DNA of 64,000 bases, taken from positions 48,948,323 to 49,012,322 of the forward strand of contig NC_053398.1 in NCBI RefSeq assembly GCF_905171765.1, read 5' to 3'. Shown one piece after another: positions 55,883 through 64,000 of this stretch (position 1 is its first letter; each line of letters begins with the position of its first letter). This DNA comes from Bufo bufo (Eukaryota; Chordata; Amphibia; Anura; Bufonidae). The notes under the pieces are model-generated. The model did not search any database. It was not told the origin of the DNA and was given only the letters and a program-made list of their open reading frames with translations. A program made the position numbers and the translations under genes.

Positions 55883-56932
55883 TGCAATGAGCAGAACACT
55901 GGGTCAGTGGGGATGCTATGCAGTGGGTCAGTTTATATGTGTAATAGTTCGTGACGCCAATTGCAGCTTGCGCAGGTACTGTAGCAGGGCGCTTTAAGAT
56001 GTAATAGCTCACGTACCAGGTGAGGAATGCCAGAGGGGGATAATGTCTCTGTATAGCAGATATGGTAGTGTCAACGGTGTCTTCTACCTTGGTATGGCTG
56101 GACTCCTGAATCCTGGCTCACTTGCAATAAAATTGAATGTGGTTAGTAGGAGTAATGGAGGAATAATTGAGATCCAAACAGGTAATAGGATCCAACTTGT
56201 CTTTACTTAATGCAGCTTTGATCCATACAAGTTACAGCAATAGTCTGGGGTCCCAGAAGGTATTGGCAATATGTGGCAGGAATTTATATATATTCTGCTT
56301 CTTGTCATATGCCTAGTAGATCTGGCAGGTATCTATCTTCTGCTCTGTCTGTAGTCTGCTAAGTATGGGCCTGACTAGCTGAGGAGGTACTTGGTTTCTC
56401 TTGGTCTTTGGATCTGTACTCACAGGACTGCTCACAGGGTATGGTGTTGTCTTCCTGGAGATCTATAGTTCTGGAGATGGCTGCTTGCTTGTCAACCAGC
56501 TGAGGCTGATGGCTCAGGCTGGGAAGAGTAATCTTGGGCCTCAACCGAGGCTTGGATCCTAGGTTGGGATCCCTGTTTCTGGGAGCTCCTACTAACACAG
56601 CCTTCCCCAGCAGGGGGGCTGGTTACTCTAACTAGAACTTTCCTTCCTCCCCATGAGGCAGGGCATGGGAACATTCCACTTCTGCTCACATAGGGGAGAC
56701 TAGACTGGAATGGACTATTCCAGCCTAGGTATATTAACTAACCATGGACTGCTAACATATTGCTGCCACCTGCTGGTGTACATGGAAATTACAGCATAAT
56801 ATATCAAACAGGCCTGGAAAATACATGTAATGAAAATGCACAGTCAGATTACACAAGGTGACAATACACATATACACCTAACATGTTGTAGCAGGGACAC
56901 AGAAGTTTAGTGACATACTTCAGGATGTTACA
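55883..56932 (-). repeat. LTR (1,050 bp) of the nested insertion
   Basis: On the minus strand it runs from TGTAACATCC to CTCATTGCA. A TATATATAAA box (complement near 56285-56295) puts U3 at 56932-56300 and R-U5 at about 56270-55883, the right order for minus-strand transcription. Frames inside are short and not credible. Confidence 0.72.
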
Positions 56933-58379
56933 TACCCGTTTACTTTAAGTGAAGCCGTCCTCGGCGTATGTTGAGGAGGTGAGGAATAAGCTCTGGGTAC
57001 CCAATACAATACAAAGTGCTGCATGAATTACATATAAAGACATACATAGACAAAACATTTAACGGTTTCCTCGAGGTTCCTGCCCGCTAGAGTAAGGTGT
57101 CCAACAAACAGTTTCCTTCTCTTGGTATAACCAGGTAACCTAATACTGCACAAAGCAAACATTACTGACTGACTTTTGAGATATTGTCCACCAATACCAA
57201 AGAAAGCATGGGGGTGTCTTTACTCCGTAATCCCACCATTGTGTAATGCAAAGCCCGCAAATAGAAGGGTGGCTTTATCCTGTATTCCCTTCCCTGCACC
57301 ATAGCCTGAAGAAATATGGCTTGTAGCACGATCACTATGATGTCTATGAGGAAGCTAAATATAAGGCTCTAAGGCTTGAGGTACCATACCTTAAGCAAAC
57401 GCTCAGAAGGGGAGGTATTTATCGTCTCTGTGTCTTCTGGCAATGTCACAGGAGGAGGGCAGTACATTCCCATGGATATCCTGGAAATGAGACACCTCCG
57501 GATGGGAACAATCCGGAACATTTAACAAGCGGGAAGGAGCAGCCTAGGGCTTCTAACGATTCCCGAAGCAGCAGGGGTACCTGTGTAACTACTGGATCTG
57601 TCTGGACTTACCACTTGGTCCTACCCTGGGTACCTATGGGTATACATCACCGGGTGTAGGCCATTAGTATTCAATGTCCCTGTGATGACAGTCCGTATAA
57701 GGGGGAAGAGAACAAGAGCTGTAAAAAGGCACACTTTAAGTAAGTTGCTACATTTTTGTTAAGTGCAATGGTTAAGTGCAATCATTATAAACAGTGCATA
57801 AATTCACATTGTGGCACCTAGAAGGATAATACACACAATGGGCAGGTTATCTTGAACGTTACATAACTGTAAACTTGTTACTAGTGCAAAATTATCATAG
57901 TATAAGATCACAAAGAGCTCAGGTATCACGTTTGAGTCCTTTCTTTGGGTGCAATAAAACATTTTATATAAAATAGTGCAATCGATTTAAGGCAAGGATA
58001 GGCTCAACAATAACTTGAGTCCTTTTTCCTGGAAGTGCTTGTGGTAAAATCCTCTGGGAATTGATAAAAGTTCTTTGCAATCCACAGGGCAAAGGAATTA
58101 ATTGTAATCCAAAGGGTTAAAATATTTAATAGCAGCAACAGGCTATCAAGTAACCTGAGAAAGGGGATAAAACAGTTAACTTGGACATGAGGGGGTTAAG
58201 TGCTGATGGGGGGAGTCCTAACTGACATGATCATCTGGATGAGGACAAACACGGGCAACCTGGAACAAACGGTTAAAAGCACACAAAAGCCAAACAGGTC
58301 CTCACCCGTCAGGAGATCTGTCCATGGAGTGGCTCCCAAACAATGTCACTGTTGATTTTTCTTATTGTAGGGAGGCACC
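56933..58379 (-). other. 3' internal region of the nested insertion, no gene
   Basis: About 1.4 kb between the stop of the cold-shock gene and the LTR. Neither strand has a frame with recognisable composition. A purine-rich TTAAAGTAAACGGGTA directly before the LTR could serve as the polypurine tract (weak). Confidence 0.45.
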
Positions 58380-59831
58380 TTACAAGTAGGTGTCCAGCTC
58401 CTCATCACTGCTGGAGCTGCTGAAACACATCAGAGGGTGTTCCAGCCTCTGTTGGTAGCTTAGGGTGGCGTTAGTAGTGGTGCGCCACTGCCCTCTACCG
58501 GTGGCTGCAGGAACTGGCTGTGCTGACAGCTTTGAGAATGCTGCGGTGACTCGCTGTAATCCAGAATCCACAGCCGGCACAGGAGGTGAGAGCACTTCTG
58601 GCTGCCGGGGTTCAGGAAGGCCTGGAGCAGATTGTTGGGGCTGCTTCCAGGGTAGCACATATGGTGGCATGAAGCAAGGCTGGACCTTAGGGTTAAAGGT
58701 TAATACACTATTATTAATCTGCCCTACCCTCAGGGTTAGCGGTGGTGACAGGTCTGGAATGAGTGGTGCAGGTTCAGGTTGGGACTTCTCCCTGAACTGC
58801 ATACGGCCATCTGGGGTTTCCTGTAGACAACGGGTCCTGCCCGCAGAGCCTGGATCCTCTGGGGTAATGGCAGGGGTAAGTGGCTTGTCCAGAAGGGTGA
58901 CACCCGCCGCAAAGAGTCTTTGCATGGATCTCATTGGGGTGTATTCGATTTGATCTCCTGAATAAAGATTGTGCCGGGCCTGGGGCAAATAATGTCTCTT
59001 GACTGAACGCCGGCCTACGAACAGTTCAGTGCTGGAGTGACTGTCCTGCACAAAACCAACCCCTCTTTCTACTGAGAACCATAACACGGTTCCGGTTCTC
59101 CTTGTCAGCTTGGGGTCTCCTGGCTGGGGGTTATCAATGACATGTTTAACCCACTCCTCAACCGCGGATTTGTATTCCCAAGCGGTTTGGGCAAAAACGG
59201 TGATCTCGTGTGGGACGTCAGGATTTAGGCTACGCAGTTTCCGCAGTAGGTGGTTGTGGCGTTGCAGGCCTAAGACTGATGACAGGTGCTGGGGTTCCTG
59301 GACGTGGTGGAGGGGCGGACACGGACCGGGCCGGGCCTCAGGGAGCGCGGCAGCTCCTACCTGTTGTCACGGCCGGGCGGCCGGTTCCGGTGCCTCCTGG
59401 TTACGATCTGGGGACGCCATCTTCACCTGCGCCGCAGACTGGTTACTGGCTGGAGTAGCGACGTCAGCGACGTCCTCAGCGTGTACTGGTTCGACGTCGG
59501 CCTCCACTCTCGCAGGCACGTCTTCTTCCGCGGGGGTACTTGACTCAGCAGAGGGATCCACGGCCTCCGGGAACTTGATTAGGTCCTGGCTCTTCACATC
59601 AAGGATCGGGGCATCAGCGGCGGCCTTCTCCGAGTCCTCTGGGATGCTGGCCAGGGTAGGTGATGCTGGGTCTTTGGGCACGGAGGGATCCACTGCCTCC
59701 GGGCCGGCACCAAAGGTTGATGGACCACGTCTTTGCAGCAGCTGGGAGACCTGGATCTCCAGTGGTTGTTCTGGATAGACAGGCTCTCCACCGATGGTCA
59801 TCTTGTTCCACCTGGGACGCGGGTAGGCCAT
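58380..59831 (-). pseudogene. Pro-rich protein with Y-box-type cold-shock domain
   Basis: A 484-codon frame starts at ATG 59831 in a strong context (AAGATGG) and is broken only by TGA at 59367-59369 (codon 155), which by a single C-to-T change would derive from CGA. Residues 1-154: MAYPRPRW start, then acidic Pro/Ala/Glu-rich sequence. After the TGA: a helical segment rich in Leu/Arg (about 59300-59170), then a cold-shock domain (about 59105-58925) with GTVLWFSVERGVGFV (RNP1-like), ELFVG (RNP2-like), SVKR, and GDQIEY, the order found in Y-box proteins. The rest is Pro/Gln-rich and ends in a Ser-Asp-Glu cluster. Cold-shock domains bind single-stranded RNA or DNA. It may act as a Gag-like RNA binder of this element (inference) or be a captured host gene. 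It is not known to me from any LTR element. Confidence 0.75.
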
Positions 59832-59934
59832 CTTTGCTGTTCTCCTGAACACACAGACTGCCAGAACTAAGGGAGGGGCGCAGAGGGTGGAGTCTTTATC
59901 ACCTCGGGTCCCAATAGTAAGTTCATGGAGGGCA

Positions 59935-60060
59935 GTCTCTATTTTTCCCGCTTCCAAAGGGGCGTATTCGTTATCTTCGCACCTTTGAGGGGGTGTTACT
60001 AGATTTTCCCGCTTCTGGGGGGCGTAAACAGAATTTTCGCGCTCTTGAGGGGGCGTTTCT
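59935..60060 (-). promoter_or_regulatory. Four tandem GC-box-like repeats with E2F-type sites
   Basis: About 30-bp units read on the minus strand: ACGCCCCC followed by AG-GCGGGAAAA or GCGCGAAAA. On the plus strand these give TTTTCCCGC (near 59942 and 60003) and TTTTCGCGC (near 60033), matching the E2F consensus TTTSSCGC. They lie 100-240 bp upstream of the ATG at 59831. Regulatory function is inferred. Confidence 0.55.
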
Positions 60061-62171
60061 TTGTTCCTTTGTTACAGTATCGTCCAGGAAAGAGAAATGC
60101 AGATGTACTCTCTCGTATGCCACTAAGTCCAGAACAATACATGCAGCAGTGTTCACAAGAAGTCGACCCCAAAGTCATCAATTGCATAACCCAAGCACTT
60201 CAAGTGCAACAGAAAGAAGAAACGCCTTGGCTGTGTCCAATAACCATCGCGGGTACAAAGTCAACAATATATGGTACCCAAAAGAAGGTAGCTCAAATAC
60301 CTAAAGAGACCATAAGGAAAGCACAAAAGGAAGACCCAGTGATCGGTCCAGTGTGGAAGTACAAAAACCAAAACAGGTTCCCATCAATACAAGAACGATA
60401 AGGTGAGCAGCTTGATCTCTTTATACTAATGAAACAGTGGACCAAATTGTACCTCGACGAGGATGGAATCTTGAGATGGAAAACACCCTCAGGTTCTCAA
60501 CTAGTGTTACCCAAGCTGTATCATTCACTGGTGTTGAGAGAATTGCATGAAGAAATGGGTCACTTAGGAGTGGAAAGAACTGTAAATTTGATCAGAGAAA
60601 GGTTATTTTGGCCGCATATGCAGAGAGACACTGAGCAATACATTAACCATCAGTGCATCTGTCTGAAAGATAGACGCCCTAATAAGCCTACCAGAGCCCC
60701 ATTGAACAATATTGTCACCACTTATCCCTTTGAGATGGTCTCCATTTTCTCCACCTGGAAACATGCAAAGCAGTTTATGAGTACATACTAGTAGTAATAG
60801 ACCACTTCACCAGGTTTGCTCAGGCCTATGCAACCAAAAACAAGTCAGCAAAGACTGTTGCCGATAAGATATTCAATGATTTTGTCTTGAAATTCGGATT
60901 TCCTACCAGAATTCACCATGACATGGGGAAAGAATTTGAAAATCAGTTATTCTTGGCATTAGGGAAACATTGCCACATTCAGAACTCTCATACAACTCCG
61001 TATCATCCGGAAGGAAACGGCCAATGCGAAAGATTCAACCGAACTCTGTTGTCTATGCTTCAGACCCTGTCACCAGATTCCAAGAAAGACTGGAAGAACT
61101 CACTTGCCCAGGTAATACATGCATACAACTGCACCAAAAGTGAAGCGACGTGATACTCTCTATTTTTCCTACTGTTCGGGAGATCTCCAAGACTACCAAT
61201 AGACAGTATGTTTGACAGCCCAGTAACAGAAAAATATAAGAATCACTCTGAGTATGTAAAAACATGGACAGAGAGGATGACTGAAGCCTATCAGGTTGCT
61301 TCAAAGGTAGCTACCCAAGCTGCACAAAGAGGGAAAGTGCGCTATGACAGAAAAATTCATGGAGTAGAACTTTCACCTGGCAGTAGAGTCCTTGTAAGAA
61401 ACCTTTCTGAAAGAGGAGGACCAGGAAAACTGAGATCGTTCTGGGAAGACACTGTACATGTCCTGAGGAAAAAGTCTGAAGATAGCCCAGTGTATGAAGT
61501 CAAGCCAGAAACTGGAAAGGGCCGAACAAGAATCCTGCACCGTAATTTGTTATTGCCTTGTGATTACTTACCCATTGACCAAGGTGAGCAGATACCTAAC
61601 AGACCAAGCACTAAAAGACGAGACCAAGTTTCAAAGACTTATCAACCAGTGACACAGATATCTGAAGAAATATCAGAAGAGGAATCAGATCTTGAACAAG
61701 AGCAATGGAGATCATTCATCCCTGTAACTCAGAGAAATCACACAAGGGAAGATATAGAACTGAATCCTGAAGCAGCAGAGTTCCATCCTTGCCAGTTGGA
61801 AACAAACGAGGGAAGTACAGAGGAAGCTACAATGGAAACTGCAGAGAATGAGCCGGTGATTTTGCCTGAACACATTACATGTCCAGTAGGAGACACAGAA
61901 GAAGAAAACGCTTCACTAGAAAACCCAACAGACAGTTGACAGCGATGAAGCCGAGTTCGAGGATGCTTCAGATGCCTTACCGCTATGCCGGATACAACCC
62001 AGCAGAACCAGGAGACAGCCAAAAGTCCTGACTTATGACACTTTGGGTCAACCCAGTAGTGTTGCCAGGAATGCAGCAGTAAAGGTTATAGACTGTGTTT
62101 ATACCCCACAAGTTTACCCTAACTGGTATCTAAGCCCAGACCTTTTTGCTGAGGACTCTAAAAATTGGTAA

Positions 62172-62656
62172 CCGTATCCATGTCTTCAATGCTATGGTTT
62201 ATTATTTTCTTCTTATGTTGAAAATGTTAAATGTTATGCTCTGTGGTTAACAAAAGGAACTTTCTTGCACTCTTACTGCAGACACTCCAAGTAGAATAAC
62301 CTTCAAACAATGAAAACTAGGTAAAGAGAAAAAAAAAAAAGGACAAAAGTAATAAGGTGTCCCCTAGTTTTATATAAATTCTTATCTTCACAATAACATG
62401 CACAAATCTGTGTTAAAGGGGTTTGTACTAGTTAGCTAAAGGCAACAATATTCCCCCAGGCTTCATAGCGCTATGGGCCGGGTGGGAAACTGTGACATAA
62501 CCGGGAGTAGATGTTGCAAGGAGGACAGTTCCTCAAGTAAATCTGTTACTATTTAACCTTGGCTCCCCATGATTGTGAAAGATGAGCAAGAGACTTATGA
62601 TTCTCATACTAAAGTCTGCGTATGTCGAGGCCGACATAAAATTTTGTGGGGGAGAG
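62172..62656 (+). other. Gypsy 3' untranslated region and polypurine tract
   Basis: Non-coding stretch after pol. It ends in GTGGGGGAGAG (62646-62656), a purine-rich tract directly before the LTR start and suited to prime plus-strand DNA synthesis. Confidence 0.7.
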
Positions 62657-64000
62657 TGTAAGAGATGTCAAAAATAGGCACCCCATAAGAATAAATTAAT
62701 ATCTATATAATTTCTAGCTTCAACAATCCACAAGTATGACTGTATTATATTAAATTCATGACATTGCTATTAACCACCAGTAGATGGCAGCAGAGAGAAA
62801 GCTTGAATAGCAGAGCTACAAACAGCAAAGGGAAACTGAATAAGGGCTCTTTCACACTTGTGTTGTTCTTTTCCGGCATAGAGTTCCGTCGTCGGGGCTC
62901 TATGCCGGAAGAATCCTGATCAGTTTTATCCTAATGCATTTTGAATGGAGAGAAATCCGTTCAGGATGCATCAGGATGTCTTCAGTTCCGGACCGGAACG
63001 TTTTTTGGCCGGAGAAAATACTGCAGCATGCTGCGCTTTTTGCTGCGGCCAAAAATCCTGAACACTTGCCGCAAGGCCGGATCCGGAATTAATGCCCATT
63101 GAAAGGCATTAATCCGGATCCGGCCTTAAGCTAAACGTCGTTTCGGCGCATTGCCGGATCCGACGTTTAGCTTTTTCTGAATGGTTACCATGGCTGCCAG
63201 GACACTAAAGTCCTGGCAGCCATGGTAAAGTGTAGTGGGGAGCGGGGGAGCAGTATACTTACCGTCCGTGCGGCTCCACGGGCGCTCCAGAGTGACGTCA
63301 GGGCGCCCCACGCGCATGGATGACGTGATCACATGGATCATGTGATCCATGCGCATGGGGCGCTCTGACGTCATTCTGGAGCGCCCAGGGAGCCGCACGG
63401 ACTGTAAGTATACTGCTCCCCCGCTCCTACTATGGCAACCAGGACTTTAATAGCGTCCTGGCTGCCATAGTAACACTGAACGCATTTTGAAGACGGATCC
63501 GTCTTCAAATGCTTTCAGTTCACTTGCGTTTTTCCGGATCCGGCGGGCACCTCCGGCAAATGGAGTGCACGACGGATCCGGACAACGCAAGTGTGAAAGG
63601 GCCCTAACGCAGATCTTGGTTTATGGGAGGACAGGATTTACTGCTACATTTCCTGTATCCCCATACTTAAGGTCATGTGTTTGTTCATTCCAGGTAAGGG
63701 AACACAAATTCAGAGCCATAAATAGGCTAAAATGATGTAAAACACATTCCTATAATCAGCTAAGGCTGCTGGTGATGCCGTGTGAGTAGTTAAAATATGC
63801 ACAAGTGCTAGTGTAGTGTACGGGGACTGTAATGCCCGTCACTACAAAAGTGTCACTTGGTGTGCTGTCGTCCCTCCTTAATCATGGGAAGTTGGTATAT
63901 GTCAGTTTTATAAAATGTTGTGTAATGTAATGTTATGTAATTCCCTGTTATTGTGAAACTTGCATGTACAGGCCTGCTAGGGGTGTCATTCCAGCTCTTA
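62657..64000 (+). repeat. Gypsy 3' LTR (partial, runs off the window)
   Basis: It starts TGTAAGAGATGTC after the polypurine tract and continues to the window end, interrupted by a 766-bp foldback element. No matching 5' copy is visible near 50 kb, so its length and U3/R/U5 limits cannot be set. Confidence 0.65.
62844..63603. mobile_element. Foldback MITE in the Gypsy LTR
   Basis: The ends GGGCTCTTTCACACTTG and CAAGTGTGAAAGGGCCC are flanked by TAA on both sides. Two nested palindromes occur: GCCGGATCCGG blocks around 63120 and GGCAGCCATGGTAA with its complement around 63330, the latter with TGACGTCA motifs. It is non-coding; frames are mirror artefacts. Confidence 0.82.

Larger units (their letters stand above)
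55883..60076 (-). mobile_element. LTR-type insertion carrying a cold-shock-domain gene
   Basis: It interrupts Gypsy RNase H between the codons for Lys-Tyr and Arg-Pro-Gly-Lys. A 4-bp duplication GTAT flanks it (55879-55882, 60077-60080). On the minus strand it starts TGTAACA and ends TTGCA. One LTR-like unit sits at the low end (55883-56932). At the high end only the first seven LTR bases remain before internal sequence. The only long frame is the cold-shock gene at 59831-58380; no protease, RT or integrase is seen. It must be mobilised in trans or be a derivative of a larger element. Confidence 0.8.
53235..62171 (+). pseudogene. Ty3/Gypsy pol (PR-RT-RH-IN), interrupted and decayed
   Basis: It overlaps the end of gag in a different frame. 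Protease: DTGSQVS at 53568. RT: catalytic Asp in SVLDQGKAY (about 54846); the YxDD box reads YLED (55032-55043), a change in a key position. RNase [15 protein letters not shown] and VYTDNNPLTY. Integrase: His/Cys domain (60540-60665), then Asp (60800), Asp (60920) and Glu (61028) with DD35E spacing, and a GPY/F-like tail near 61430-61560. Breaks: TAG for Trp at 54660, frame change near 55620, a 4.2-kb insertion at 55883, TAA at 60399, frame change near 60780, TGA at 61151, frame change near 61937. The tail ends at 62171. No env gene follows. Confidence 0.92.

Noticed and set aside
58465..59778. Plus-strand frames (162 and 222 codons) opposite the cold-shock gene
   Set aside because: Compositionally odd Gly/Ser/Trp-rich mirror frames. 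The minus strand has the domain and the better start context.

Overview
The window looks like repeat-dense vertebrate nuclear DNA, most likely from an anuran amphibian. The evidence is eukaryotic tRNA genes with Pol III terminators, an L1/Tx1-type LINE, a Ty3/Gypsy element, a Tc1/mariner element of the DD37E kind, several hAT insertions with 8-bp target duplications, and many short TTAA- or TWA-flanked foldback elements. There is no bacterial-type gene organisation. Almost all long reading frames belong to transposable elements or are by-products of minisatellites. The species is inferred, not shown.

Layout. 1-7.6 kb: foldback elements around a tRNA cluster on the minus strand (one decayed and three intact tRNA-Trp, one tRNA-Ser(GCT), one tRNA-Ala(CGC)), spread partly by segmental duplication. 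7.6-12.2 kb: a 4.6-kb hAT element with a perfect 8-bp target duplication, filled with palindromes and two minisatellites. 12.2-20.1 kb: many small inverted-repeat elements, plus one CCAAT-rich stretch with a well-placed ATG and splice donor (18.4-18.73 kb) that may be the promoter and first exon of a host gene. 20.1-23.8 kb and 38.1-43.3 kb: two copies, in opposite orientation, of one large TTAA-flanked element made of hairpin modules and a satellite. Between them lie a TTAA element, a second hAT (25.5-27.0 kb) and a LINE (27.7-33.9 kb). The LINE has 16-bp target duplications, an ORF1 split by a solo LTR, an ORF2 with one nonsense codon, and a probable 3' transduction. 44.1 kb: a tRNA-Thr(AGT). 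45.0-48.2 kb: a third hAT. 48.4-49.7 kb: nested TTAA elements.

50.2-64 kb: a decayed Ty3/Gypsy retrotransposon (gag, protease, RT, RNase H, integrase, start of the 3' LTR). Its gag start carries an intact DD37E Tc1/mariner transposon with a full-length 338-aa transposase. Its RNase H/integrase junction carries a 4.2-kb LTR-type insertion in the opposite orientation. That insertion has a single LTR and one long, nearly open frame encoding a Pro-rich protein with a clear Y-box-type cold-shock domain, which I do not know from any LTR element. This is the best candidate in the window for something undescribed.

The genes do not form a pathway. The functional units are independent tRNA genes, one possibly active DNA transposon, and retroelement remnants nested in a datable order (Gypsy first, then the two insertions; LINE first, then the solo LTR).
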